From: an uncultured Acetatifactor sp.
GTDB taxonomy: Bacteria > Bacillota > Clostridia > Lachnospirales > Lachnospiraceae
DNA: 37,723 nt
Assembly (NCBI GenBank): GCA_947624245.1
Contig: CANQJL010000025.1
Location: forward strand, 1 to 37,723
Direction: 5' to 3'
The number at the start of each line of letters is the position of its first letter. The first letter of the stretch is position 1. The position numbers and the translations under genes were made by a program. Shown here one piece after another: positions 16,921-25,780 of the stretch. The notes beneath the pieces were generated by a model. The model searched no databases and was not told where the DNA came from. It saw only the letters and a list, made by a program, of their open reading frames with translations.

Positions 16921-18447
16921 ATGCGGCGCGTTTTCTTTAAAAATTTATTTCATAAAAATTCAACGGATAAAAGTATATGCACATCGGGGACACTTCGCAG
17001 ACTGTCTGCACTGTTCCTGTGCGGCGTGCTGCTCTTTTCCCAGAGCCTTACCGCGTCTGCGGCGCCCTCGGAGATCGAGCTTCGTCTGGAACAGCAGCGC
17101 GCTATGCCGATCCAATCCAACCAGATCGCCAACTGGCCCGCAGGACCGGTGGTGAATGCAGAGTCCGCCATTCTCATGGAATTGGAGACGGGCACTATCC
17201 TCTATGCGAAGAACATTCATCAAAAGCAGTATCCCGCCAGCACCACCAAGATCCTGACCACGCTGATTGCCTCGGAGCGCTGCTCTATGGATGAGATCGT
17301 GGAAATCTCTCAGGAGGCCGTGTCGGACACGCCCCGCAATTCCAACCATATCGCTCTGGACGCCGGTGAAGCCCTGACCGTAGAGCAATGCCTGAATGCA
17401 ATCCTGATCCGCTCCGCCAACGAGGCAGCTTTCGCGTTGGCCGAACATATCGCGGGGGACAGCTGGCACAATTTCCCCGAGATCATGAATCAGCGCGCCA
17501 AGGAACTTGGCTGCCTCAACTCCAACTTTGTCAATCCCAACGGTCTTCCGGACGAGAACCATTACACCACGGCCTACGATCTTGCCATGATCGGCAGGGC
17601 GTTCTTTGCCAACGATATGCTGTGCAAGATCACGCTGAAAAGACGGCTGGAGATTCCCGCCTCAGACCTGCAGCCGGACGACATTCTGGAAAACAATGCC
17701 ATGCAGATCATTCCGGGCGGCCAATATGCCTACGATTATCTCGTGGGCTGCAAGACGGGCTATACGGACACCGCCAGAAGCTGTCTTGTCTCCTGCGCCG
17801 AGCGGGCGGGAATGAAGCTCATCTGCGTCGTGCTGCACGACGAATCCCCTCAACAGTATGAGGATACCATTTCCCTCTTTGAATACGGCTTCAGCAATTT
17901 TGAGAAAGTGAACGTGTCCCAGACCGAGACGAAATATGACATAGACAATATCGGACTGTTTTACGGAGATAACGACATTTTCGGCAATTCCGCGCCCATT
18001 CTCTCCCTGAACAGAGACGATTACATCATTCTTCCCAGAACGATTGCATTTGAAGATGCGGAATCCTCTATCTCTTACGACACCGCGAACGAGACCCAGG
18101 CCGCCGTGATCACCTACTCCTACCACGGCGTGGACATCGGTTCCGTTCGGGTCAATTTTTCGGCAGGCTCGAACGGCGGCGCCTACATGTTCGACTCCCC
18201 GTCGGACGAAAGCAGCGTCAGCGATTCCGACGAGAAAAATGCACCCGTGATCTATGTGAATGTGATCAGAGTGCTGTTGGGTATGGCCGCGGCCGGTGTT
18301 GTCGTATTTTTGATCGCGCTGATCAGAATACTTCTGAAAAATTATGAATTTTCCCACAGAAATTCCCGACGGACATGGCGCAAAGAGCGTCGCCGCCGGG
18401 CAAAAAAGTCAAAGCGTGCGAACCATTTTCGGGATTTTGACCTTTAA
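16921..18447 (+). CDS. D-alanyl-D-alanine carboxypeptidase (peptidase S11, DacF-like)
   Basis: A low-molecular-weight penicillin-binding protein that removes the terminal D-Ala from peptidoglycan stem peptides. The 508-residue protein has a basic N-terminus then a signal peptide (hydrophobic about 27-43, likely cleavage after ASA near 48). All three active-site motifs are present: STTK at 107-110, SAN at 165-167 and KTG at 278-280. After a beta-rich C-terminal domain there is a Ser/Asp-rich spacer (about 420-435), a membrane helix (about 440-466) and a strongly basic cytoplasmic tail with runs of Arg/Lys, which is longer than usual for DacF proteins. It is a single-gene unit, divergent from trmB and convergent with the exonuclease gene (one base between stops). 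Confidence 0.93.
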   Translation: MRRVFFKNLFHKNSTDKSICTSGTLRRLSALFLCGVLLFSQSLTASAAPSEIELRLEQQRAMPIQSNQIANWPAGPVVNAESAILMELETGTILYAKNIHQKQYPASTTKILTTLIASERCSMDEIVEISQEAVSDTPRNSNHIALDAGEALTVEQCLNAILIRSANEAAFALAEHIAGDSWHNFPEIMNQRAKELGCLNSNFVNPNGLPDENHYTTAYDLAMIGRAFFANDMLCKITLKRRLEIPASDLQPDDILENNAMQIIPGGQYAYDYLVGCKTGYTDTARSCLVSCAERAGMKLICVVLHDESPQQYEDTISLFEYGFSNFEKVNVSQTETKYDIDNIGLFYGDNDIFGNSAPILSLNRDDYIILPRTIAFEDAESSISYDTANETQAAVITYSYHGVDIGSVRVNFSAGSNGGAYMFDSPSDESSVSDSDEKNAPVIYVNVIRVLLGMAAAGVVVFLIALIRILLKNYEFSHRNSRRTWRKERRRRAKKSKRANHFRDFDL

Positions 18448-18448
18448 G

Positions 18449-19453
18449 TCATGACGGAGACATTTCCCCTTTGGGCTCCGCCTCCAAAGCTGCATCCTTA
18501 TGAACGCGGCTGCGGCGTCTGCGAAGCTCCTTTGCCCGCTCGTTCCTGCTCTTAAGCAGCTCCGCCTCCTCTTTGGTGATCGGTCTGGTCGTCTTCACAA
18601 CAAAGACCTTATCGTTCTCCGATTTCCGAAGTCTGATCTTGCTCTTAAAGTAACCGTGTTTCTCGCAGTAGGCCAGACAGTAATACTGTTTCCCGTTCAG
18701 CGAAAACCATTTCAGCTTCTTTTTCAGATTTCTGCGGCACAGATAGCATTTGCTGGATATGACCTCCTTATCGGCGAACGCCTCGGCCTTATCCTCAAAT
18801 TCTCTGCTGATATATTTCATATAGTGATCGAACCGAATCTTGACCTCCGACGCACGGTCCGCCGGAGGATGGAATACATCAAAGGACACATTTTTCAGCA
18901 CCGGCTCATGCTCATTTATGAGCAGGGTCGTCAGCTTGGCCGTGTAGTAGGCATCGCTGAACGCCCTGTGGAAAGGAATATCCTTTTCCATCTGCACGAA
19001 ATCCACCGCGCTCTCCAGTGAGCGTCTGGACTTGCCGTCCTCATACGCTAGGCTGAAAAGCTTCTGCACATCCAGAAAAGGCAGCGGCCCATTTGACAGT
19101 GGTGTCATATTGTAATATTTCAGATTCCTCTGGAGCTCCGTCAGATCCAAACTGCCCCAGGTGCAGAACATGTACTCCGCTTCCCCGCACCACTGCAAAA
19201 ATGCTTCCATCACTTCCGGAAACGCCTCGCCCCGCTCCAGCTCCTGCATTTGGAGATGAATCAGCTTGCTGGTGATCCGGTGCATCTCATGATATACGGA
19301 GGGCCTGATCAGACGGCTGAATTCTCCAATCATGACGCCCGTGTCATTTAGTTTAATGGCGCCGATCTCAATGATCTCAAAGGGGATTCCGGGCACTTCT
19401 TCTTTTCCGTTGGTACTCTGATTCCATTCCAGATCCAATACAATGTAATTCAT
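18449..19453 (-). CDS. DEDDh-family 3'-5' exonuclease with a C-terminal Cys4 element
   Basis: A 334-residue protein. The N-terminal domain (about 1-185) has the exonuclease residues of the DEDDh class: Asp7 and Glu9 in DLEWN, Asp103 in SLDL, and His162/Asp167 in HRAFSDA, resembling the KapD/ERI-like group of small exonucleases. The C-terminal part has CYLC at 236-239 and CLAYC at 259-263, a likely zinc-binding CxxC...CxxxC pair, followed by a basic Arg/Lys-rich tail that could bind nucleic acid. The ATG at 19453 was chosen over an upstream in-frame codon because it lies one base after the proS stop, follows GGGGGAAAG, and gives the expected family N-terminus. Substrate (RNA or DNA) is not evident. 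Confidence 0.82.
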   Translation of the reverse strand: MNYIVLDLEWNQSTNGKEEVPGIPFEIIEIGAIKLNDTGVMIGEFSRLIRPSVYHEMHRITSKLIHLQMQELERGEAFPEVMEAFLQWCGEAEYMFCTWGSLDLTELQRNLKYYNMTPLSNGPLPFLDVQKLFSLAYEDGKSRRSLESAVDFVQMEKDIPFHRAFSDAYYTAKLTTLLINEHEPVLKNVSFDVFHPPADRASEVKIRFDHYMKYISREFEDKAEAFADKEVISSKCYLCRRNLKKKLKWFSLNGKQYYCLAYCEKHGYFKSKIRLRKSENDKVFVVKTTRPITKEEAELLKSRNERAKELRRRRSRVHKDAALEAEPKGEMSPS

Positions 19454-19454
19454 T

Positions 19455-20888
19455 CTAGTAGGCTTTCCCCCAATAGACCATCTTCTTGGCAGGCTTGCCG
19501 CAGCACACACAGGTGTCCGCAATATGCTCCTGCTCAAAGGGCATACACCGGCTCGTGACGCTCAGACGCTCCTTGATAATATCCTCACATTCCTGCTCGC
19601 CGCACCACATCGCCTTTACAAAGCCTGTCTTTTCGCTGAATATCTTCTCGAACTCCGCCATACTTGCAGCGGTGTAAGTGTGCTCGTCCCTGTGCTTCCT
19701 TGCGCGCTCCAGCATTTCTCTCTGAATGGTCCGAAGCAGCTCCGTCACCTTGTCCTCCAGATCTTCCAACGAAACTTCCGTCTTTTCTCTGGTGTCTCTG
19801 CGGCAGAGCACGCATTTTCCGGCCTCTATATCCTTGGGCCCGATCTCTACGCGGATAGGATAACCGCGCATCTCCGCCTCCGCGAATTTCCAGCCGGGAG
19901 TTTTATCGGTATCGTCGATCTTTACCCTGCAGACCTTTTTCAGTCGGTCTCTCAGCTCATAAGCCTTGTCGAGTACACCTTCCTTCTTCTGCTGAACGGG
20001 AATCACACAGACCTGAACGGGCGCCACTGCGGGCGGCAGTACCAGCCCCTCGTTGTCGCCGTGTACCATGATGATGGCACCGATGAGGCGGGTGGTCATT
20101 CCCCATGAAGTCTGATGTACATATTTCAGGGTATTGTCCTTATCCGCGAACTGGATACCAAAGGCTTTGGCAAAGCCGTCGCCGAAATTATGGCTGGTGC
20201 CGGACTGAAGCGCCTTTCCGTCGTGCATTAAAGCCTCGATCGTATAGGTCGCGATCGCTCCCGCGAACTTTTCCTTGTTGGTCTTGCGGCCTTTGATCAC
20301 GGGAATCGCCAGGACCTCCTCACAGAACTGCGCGTACACGTTCAGCATCTGAATGGTGCGCTCCTGAGCCTCCTCGGCGGTAGCGTGCGCCGTGTGTCCC
20401 TCCTGCCAGAGAAATTCTCTGGATCGCAGAAAGGGTCTGGTCTCCTTTTCCCAGCGCACAACGGAGCACCACTGATTGTAGACCTTGGGAAGATCCCTGT
20501 AGGAATGCACGTCGTTCTTATAAAAATCGCAGAACAGCGTCTCTGAGGTAGGGCGCACGCAGAGCCTTTCCTGCAGAGGCTGCAGTCCGCCGTGAGTCAC
20601 CCACGCCACTTCCGGCGCAAAGCCTTCCACATGATCTTTTTCTTTCTGAAGCAGAGATTCCGGAATAAACATGGGAAGATATACATTCTCCACTCCGGTC
20701 TCCTTAAATCTGTCGTCAAGCTGTTTCTGGATCAATTCCCAGATAGCATATCCCGCAGGCTTGATCACCATACAACCCTTGACGGAGGTATAGTCGATCA
20801 GCTCCGCCTTCTTCACCACGTCCGTGTACCACTGGGCAAAGTCCACGTCCATCGAAGTAATTTCTTCCACCAGTTTTTTGTCTGCCAT
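19455..20888 (-). CDS. proS: Prolyl-tRNA synthetase, short archaeal/eukaryote-like type
   Basis: A 477-residue class II synthetase that charges tRNA-Pro. Its length and the absence of the large editing insertion place it in the short ProS type 3 group found in archaea and many Clostridia, not the 570-residue bacterial type. Visible motifs include motif 2 around [23 protein letters not shown] (about 143-165) and the C-terminal zinc domain with CVLCRR, CVCC and the closing WGKAY with terminal tyrosine, a feature of this group. It follows a T-box leader, so its expression should respond to uncharged tRNA-Pro. The exonuclease gene begins one base after its stop and probably shares the transcript. 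Confidence 0.96.
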   Translation of the reverse strand: MADKKLVEEITSMDVDFAQWYTDVVKKAELIDYTSVKGCMVIKPAGYAIWELIQKQLDDRFKETGVENVYLPMFIPESLLQKEKDHVEGFAPEVAWVTHGGLQPLQERLCVRPTSETLFCDFYKNDVHSYRDLPKVYNQWCSVVRWEKETRPFLRSREFLWQEGHTAHATAEEAQERTIQMLNVYAQFCEEVLAIPVIKGRKTNKEKFAGAIATYTIEALMHDGKALQSGTSHNFGDGFAKAFGIQFADKDNTLKYVHQTSWGMTTRLIGAIIMVHGDNEGLVLPPAVAPVQVCVIPVQQKKEGVLDKAYELRDRLKKVCRVKIDDTDKTPGWKFAEAEMRGYPIRVEIGPKDIEAGKCVLCRRDTREKTEVSLEDLEDKVTELLRTIQREMLERARKHRDEHTYTAASMAEFEKIFSEKTGFVKAMWCGEQECEDIIKERLSVTSRCMPFEQEHIADTCVCCGKPAKKMVYWGKAY

Positions 20889-20917
20889 CTCTTCTCCTTC
20901 TGCCGCCTGCGCGGCTC

Positions 20918-20965
20918 AAAAAATACGCCGGATATCCCAATCCCAAAAGGGACCGGAAATCCGGC
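20918..20965 (-). terminator. proS: T-box-controlled terminator of proS
   Basis: On the minus strand GCCGGAT (from 20965) pairs exactly with ATCCGGC (ending 20927), with inner TTCC/GGGA and GGTCCC/GGGATT pairing and a TTTT loop, followed by GTATTTTTT. Its 5' arm is shared with the antiterminator. Confidence 0.85.
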
Positions 20966-21083
20966 TGTACCACCCTGATTGACGCTCTCACGCCCTGCTT
21001 GACTGCCACGCCCTTTTTCTGAAATGTTTCCGAATCCGTACTAATCTTTTTTCTGGCAGGGGGCTCGCCCCTTGTTTCCGTAT
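20918..21083 (-). promoter_or_regulatory. T-box leader controlling proS
   Basis: The minus strand carries the T-box core AGGGTGGTAC at 20976-20967. The antiterminator is AGGG...CCGG-loop-CCGG-TCCCT over 20976-20948, mutually exclusive with the terminator at 20965-20927. This is the standard design in which uncharged tRNA stabilises the antiterminator. Upstream there is a CTGCCA/TGGCAG pairing and a GGGG-CGAG-CCCC hairpin that could belong to stem I, but I could not place the proline specifier codon with confidence. The leader is short, about 165 bases to the terminator. Confidence 0.88.
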
Positions 21084-21089
21084 AAAGAG

Positions 21090-21119
21090 ATTTTAGTGTA
21101 AAGGCAGGTACTTTGTCAA
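21090..21119 (-). promoter_or_regulatory. proS: Promoter of the proS T-box transcript
   Basis: A perfect TTGACA (21119-21114) lies 18 bases before TAAAAT (21095-21090) on the minus strand. The -35 and spacer overlap the last codons of the upstream membrane-protein gene. Confidence 0.65.
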
Positions 21120-22682
21120 GAGATTTCGACTTTTCCGCCACCACCTGATCGGAAACTCGAAACCAAGAGGCGCATATAAAAGCATAAACACAAAATACGG
21201 CAACACATATCTACACTGACTTTCCCAAATCAGACTGAACAAAAATCCTCCCAAAAACGCAAGAATCGGTATCCAGAAGGTGCTGTCCTTTTCTCTCTTC
21301 TCCCTTCCGAAAAGACCAATCAGCACAAAGAGAAATACATTCACATATACGATTCCCTGATAAGCATTGGCAAATTTCCAGACCGCATCGTGTATTTCAC
21401 CATAATACAGAGACTTCACCCATTCATGTACATCTTTCTCCTCTTGAAAACTATGCGTGGAATACAGGCTTTCAAACAATGGCTCCAACCACTGCATCTG
21501 TTGCTTACGTTTAAAAAAATCTATTGCCTGAATAGGATCAGCTCTGAATTCCTCCAGACGATTGCTGATATATTGTATTCCCTCATCTGCTGCAGGTTCT
21601 TGCTCAAATTCATACTTCTCAAATACCCCTTGTTGATAACGGTTATAAATGCCCGGCGCGCCATTTGTTTCCTGCAGTCCCATGGCAATCCACAGAATAC
21701 TAGGAATACCGATGCCGCTCTCGTAACCGGAACGAACCTCGTACAACTTGTCTACTGCCCTGACGGAGACGGCCGGCAACAGTATCATAAGCAGGGCAGT
21801 TATCACAAACTTACCGCTTCCTCTTTTCAATGCCGTCCCCAGCAGACCGATAACAACCGCAATCAAAATAATCCATGTATTCGTACGAAACAACACAGCC
21901 AATGACGCCGCCGGAAACGCTACCGCAAGATATCGCTTGTTCCCTGTTTTTTCAAATGCAGTCAACGCCCAAAACAGAATCATACACAGGCTGGTTGCAG
22001 GGACATCACCATAGATATACGGCATATACAATAACAGCGGCTGACACAGCAGAAAAAAACCGCAAAACAAGATTCCAGGAAAATACTTCTGTGTGTGAAG
22101 CCTTAAAAAATGATATCCCGCCGCCAAAGCTCCTGCAGCCAGAAATACATGCAACTGTTTTGCCGCTTCATAATTAAAGTCTCCAAAAATCATAAAGATA
22201 AACTCATAAATGAGCACAAGTCCTTTTTGCTGCTGGTACATACCGATATACCCTCCGGGGCAGAACATATCAAAAGTACCATTGTGGGCATAAGAGGCCG
22301 CCGCCGTAACAATCAACTGATCTCCGACAGGATAATACGGATTATTCCAAACATAAAAAGACCATGCCGTCAGTATCCATACGCAGGAGACAAGAAGCAC
22401 TCCCATGCCGATTCGAGCCTGCACTTCCTTTCGAACTCCGTCAAAAAGATATGAAAGATATCCGACAGCGATAAACAACGGAATCATGACCAACAGCCAT
22501 ATCCACACTTTGTCTTTTCTAATATAAATCCGCTGTGTGTAATCCTGAGAAGAATAATACGAATAGCGGCAGCCATAAAACGCCAGAAAAAAAACGGCCA
22601 AAAACACAAACAAAAGAATGGCCGTCACAAGCAGGACATAAATTTTGTCTCTCTTTATTGTACTTTTTCGAAACTCTTGCAT
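21093..22682 (-). CDS. Polytopic membrane protein, GT-C glycosyltransferase-like
   Basis: A 529-residue protein with about 11-12 hydrophobic segments beginning near residue 13. The first large outer loop holds YPVGDQL (about 118-124) followed by a soluble stretch, the arrangement seen in GT-C (PMT/GT39-like) glycosyltransferases where an acidic residue in this loop is catalytic and the donor is a polyprenyl-phosphate sugar. A long extracytoplasmic segment at about 330-440 is rich in Glu, Gln and Tyr. The coding region is AT-richer than its neighbours. It lies 25 bases downstream of a second protein of similar build, so the two likely work together on a cell-surface polymer. The family assignment is by architecture only. 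Confidence 0.65.
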   Translation of the reverse strand: MQEFRKSTIKRDKIYVLLVTAILLFVFLAVFFLAFYGCRYSYYSSQDYTQRIYIRKDKVWIWLLVMIPLFIAVGYLSYLFDGVRKEVQARIGMGVLLVSCVWILTAWSFYVWNNPYYPVGDQLIVTAAASYAHNGTFDMFCPGGYIGMYQQQKGLVLIYEFIFMIFGDFNYEAAKQLHVFLAAGALAAGYHFLRLHTQKYFPGILFCGFFLLCQPLLLYMPYIYGDVPATSLCMILFWALTAFEKTGNKRYLAVAFPAASLAVLFRTNTWIILIAVVIGLLGTALKRGSGKFVITALLMILLPAVSVRAVDKLYEVRSGYESGIGIPSILWIAMGLQETNGAPGIYNRYQQGVFEKYEFEQEPAADEGIQYISNRLEEFRADPIQAIDFFKRKQQMQWLEPLFESLYSTHSFQEEKDVHEWVKSLYYGEIHDAVWKFANAYQGIVYVNVFLFVLIGLFGREKREKDSTFWIPILAFLGGFLFSLIWESQCRYVLPYFVFMLLYAPLGFEFPIRWWRKSRNLLTKYLPLH

Positions 22683-22707
22683 TTTTTACCTTTCTCTGCG
22701 TCTGCCA

Positions 22708-24306
22708 TCACATAGTCACATAATTAGTATCACTGAGGTAAACCGCAAAGGTATCGTTCTCATAATAAAGTTCTACCTCATCGCTCTGCGCAAACTGTGC
22801 TTCAAAGGCCTCCTTTTTCTCCGACCTCACTACATAAGCCGTTCGCATGTTCACCGGCAGATTCGGCGGATACCATTCTGTAGAAGTCAACCAATAGTAC
22901 ATACCCAGTTCTTCGATTCGGTAAGAATGGCCCATGGTAACGGAACCGTCGCAGATCAGACTAATCCGCGCAGCGTCCCAAAATTCCCCATAACCATATT
23001 GAATATCCGACTCCACCAGAAAATCTGCTACTTCTTTATAATCCTTTAAATTATCTTCTGTGAACATAGCCGGCTTGTACGTGTAATTCAGATTCAGAAG
23101 TGCAAACCCACATACCGCCAATAAAATTACCTTGGCAAAAAAAGAACCCTGTTTTTGAAAATAATCGACCATGATTCCGGTCACGAACGCTGCCGCAAAC
23201 CAGGATACAAAAAAATAGTTCTGCGCCGGTTCTGCGCTGGTTATAACCACGGCAAAACAGGTAACTCCCAGCGATATCAAAAGCATGGACAGTCCTTGTC
23301 TCTGCCTTGCCGGAACGGCATTTTTATTTCGATAGATCAAAAACAGACCATACCCCCCCAACGCCAAAAATGCCCATATCAATAACTGCATAACAGAAGC
23401 AAAATTTCCCACTTTTGCCTTTCCAGCAATCCCAAAGCCTTCCAGCAAAGCCGCCGGGACTTCCTTGAACAACCGCTCCGTTACCTCACTTGGCGCCAAA
23501 AGGTACAAAGGATACTCTATCCTACCGGAATAAAATGAAGTTATAAGAAATGCCGCCACCATCGTTCCCACAAAGCCGGTGGCAATCAGGCGACATCGAT
23601 CGGGCTTTTTCCGAAACTTATCCGTATCCACAAAAAGAAATATCGCTTCCGTTATGATAAGCGGAAGTATCACAATCTGCAGGCATCTCTCGCCTTCAAA
23701 TGACAGGGCAGCCGCAAAACAAAAAAGAAAAAGCCAGGCGGCTCCTTCCTTTGCACGCAGGCCAAAAGATGTTTTTTCCCGTAAAAATAAATATAACATT
23801 ATACTGAGAAACAGCAGAATGCTGTGCAGCACATAGTATTCCGCAAAGAGGAACAAAGACAGCATCAAAAAAGGCACCATCTGTCCCTCATTGCGCAAAC
23901 CGTTGATGGGCATCGCACAAAGCACCAAAAGCGCAATTCCCGCGGCCAAACGGGATAGTCTCAATCTTCTTCCAAACAGGTAGAAAACTACCGCGAAACT
24001 TCCCCCCAATAGTACGCAGGCAATTCCCACGGCTATTTGCATACTGCCCGTTATTCCATAAAACAGAGCCGCTAATCCCGGCATTCCGAAGCTATGACGT
24101 TCTGTGCTGGCAATCCAGTTGTCCGGCGTCAAAGACTTTGTCTCCCACATTTCTCTGGCCAACAAAGCCTCTGCCGCGATATCGGAATCCACATGCTGCG
24201 CATACTTTGCCATGTTAAGATAGAAAAAGACGCCCATGTATACCGCCAAAAGTACAAAGACAAAAATGAAAAACAAATTTTCTTTTTTCAAGGTAATCTT
24301 TTTCAT
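22708..24306 (-). CDS. Polytopic membrane protein, second GT-C-like protein
   Basis: A 532-residue protein with about 11 membrane segments and the GT-C-like first loop: HVDSDIAAEALLAREMW (about 38-54), where the Asp pair matches the usual acidic catalytic position, followed by SFGMPGL. The C-terminal part (about 415-532) is soluble and probably faces outward. It is similar in length and topology to the downstream protein at 21093-22682 but not obviously a duplicate. GGGAGA precedes the ATG and it starts 39 bases after the TrpB2-like gene. AT-richer composition than flanking genes hints at separate history. Function is inferred as transfer of a lipid-linked sugar; a flippase-like or polymerase role is possible. 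Confidence 0.62.
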   Translation of the reverse strand: MKKITLKKENLFFIFVFVLLAVYMGVFFYLNMAKYAQHVDSDIAAEALLAREMWETKSLTPDNWIASTERHSFGMPGLAALFYGITGSMQIAVGIACVLLGGSFAVVFYLFGRRLRLSRLAAGIALLVLCAMPINGLRNEGQMVPFLMLSLFLFAEYYVLHSILLFLSIMLYLFLREKTSFGLRAKEGAAWLFLFCFAAALSFEGERCLQIVILPLIITEAIFLFVDTDKFRKKPDRCRLIATGFVGTMVAAFLITSFYSGRIEYPLYLLAPSEVTERLFKEVPAALLEGFGIAGKAKVGNFASVMQLLIWAFLALGGYGLFLIYRNKNAVPARQRQGLSMLLISLGVTCFAVVITSAEPAQNYFFVSWFAAAFVTGIMVDYFQKQGSFFAKVILLAVCGFALLNLNYTYKPAMFTEDNLKDYKEVADFLVESDIQYGYGEFWDAARISLICDGSVTMGHSYRIEELGMYYWLTSTEWYPPNLPVNMRTAYVVRSEKKEAFEAQFAQSDEVELYYENDTFAVYLSDTNYVTM

Positions 24307-24345
24307 TCAGCAAGCTTCTCCCTCATACCTCTGATGCCCACCGTA

Positions 24346-25734
24346 TCAGATTTCATTCCCCGGGAACTTGGGAACACCTGCAAAGCCCTTGGCCAGATCC
24401 TCGTCGGTGGGAATGTAATCGGACATTTCGCCGTTGTTGTATTTCTCATACGCAACCAGATCGAAGTAGCCTGTGCCCGTAAGGCCGAAGAGAATAGTCT
24501 TCTCCTCTCCCGTTTCCTTGCACTTGAGTGCCTCGTCTACAGCAATCTTGATCGCGTGAGCGCTCTCCGGTGCAGGCAGAATACCCTCCACTCTCGCGAA
24601 TTCCTCAGCAGCCTTGAACACCGCTGTCTGCTCCACGCTGACAGCTTCCATATAGCCGTCATGATACAGCTGGGAGAGAACGGAGCTCATGCCGTGATAA
24701 CGCAGTCCTCCTGCATGGTTCGGCGCAGGAATAAAGCCGCTGCCCAGCGTGTACATTTTTGCCAGAGGGCAGACCTTGCCGGTATCGCAGAAATCGTATA
24801 CATATTTTCCTCTCGTCAGGCTGGGACAGGAAGCCGGCTCTACGGCAACAAAACGGTAATCCGCTTCGCCTCTGAGCTTTTGTCCCATGAACGGAGCGAT
24901 CAGGCCTCCCAGATTGGAACCGCCGCCTGCGCAGCCGATGATCACGTCCGGCTTGATGCCGTACTTATCCATGGCCGCCTTTGCCTCCAGACCGATCACG
25001 GACTGATGCAGCAGTACCTGAGAGAGCACGCTTCCCAATACATAGCGATACCCCTCCTGCGTGACGGCCGCTTCCACCGCCTCGGAGATAGCGCAGCCCA
25101 GACTGCCCGTAGTGCCCGGGAACTCCGCCAGAATCTTGCGGCCCACCTCGGTCTTGTCGGAAGGAGAAGGGGTTACGTTGGCTCCGTAGGTCCTCATGAC
25201 CTCCCTGCGGAAGGGCTTCTGCTCATAGGAACACTTTACCATATATACCTGACAGTCAATGCCAAGGTACGCGCACGCCATGGAAAGAGCGGTGCCCCAC
25301 TGTCCGGCGCCGGTCTCCGTAGTGACGCCCTTCAGACCCTGCTTCTTGGCATAATAGGCCTGCGCAATAGCGGAATTCAGCTTATGGCTGCCACTGGTAT
25401 TATTTCCCTCGAACTTATAATAAATCTTCGCGGGAGTCTGCAGCTTCCTCTCCAGACAGTAGGCCCGCACCAAAGGCGACGGACGATACATTCTGTAAAA
25501 GCTGCGGATCTCCTCCGGTATCTCAAAATAGGGCGTGGTGTCGTCCAATTCCTGCTTGCACAGCTCGTCGCAGAAAATGCCCCGCAGCTCCTCGAAGGTC
25601 ACGGGCTTCAAGGTGCCGGGGTTTAAGATGGGCGCCGGCTTGTTCTTCATATCCGCCCGAACATTGTACCAGCTCTCAGGCATCTCGCTCTCTTCCAGAT
25701 AAATTTTGTAAGGAATCTTGTTTTCTTCGCTCAT
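24346..25734 (-). CDS. TrpB2-type PLP-dependent tryptophan synthase beta-like enzyme
   Basis: A 462-residue fold-type II PLP enzyme of the TrpB2 (stand-alone TrpB-like) group. The PLP lysine is Lys118 in SGSHKLN, the catalytic glutamate lies in ETGAGQWG at 140-147, and the phosphate-binding glycine loop is GCAGGGSNLGG at 267-277. The extended N-terminus, length above 450, and Trp in GAGQWG where TrpB1 has His are group features as I recall them. No trpA or other trp gene is nearby. TrpB2 enzymes can make tryptophan from indole and serine without TrpA, and some prefer phosphoserine; indole salvage is a reasonable role here. It begins 46 bases after mecA. Confidence 0.9.
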   Translation of the reverse strand: MSEENKIPYKIYLEESEMPESWYNVRADMKNKPAPILNPGTLKPVTFEELRGIFCDELCKQELDDTTPYFEIPEEIRSFYRMYRPSPLVRAYCLERKLQTPAKIYYKFEGNNTSGSHKLNSAIAQAYYAKKQGLKGVTTETGAGQWGTALSMACAYLGIDCQVYMVKCSYEQKPFRREVMRTYGANVTPSPSDKTEVGRKILAEFPGTTGSLGCAISEAVEAAVTQEGYRYVLGSVLSQVLLHQSVIGLEAKAAMDKYGIKPDVIIGCAGGGSNLGGLIAPFMGQKLRGEADYRFVAVEPASCPSLTRGKYVYDFCDTGKVCPLAKMYTLGSGFIPAPNHAGGLRYHGMSSVLSQLYHDGYMEAVSVEQTAVFKAAEEFARVEGILPAPESAHAIKIAVDEALKCKETGEEKTILFGLTGTGYFDLVAYEKYNNGEMSDYIPTDEDLAKGFAGVPKFPGNEI

Positions 25735-25780
25735 TTCCCTTTCCTTTCCGCGCGTAAGCGCACTGTTATATCTTGATATC

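Noticed and set aside
24094..25626. 510-codon open frame opposite the TrpB2-like gene
   Set aside because: Antisense shadow; it crosses two real genes and has no start signals.
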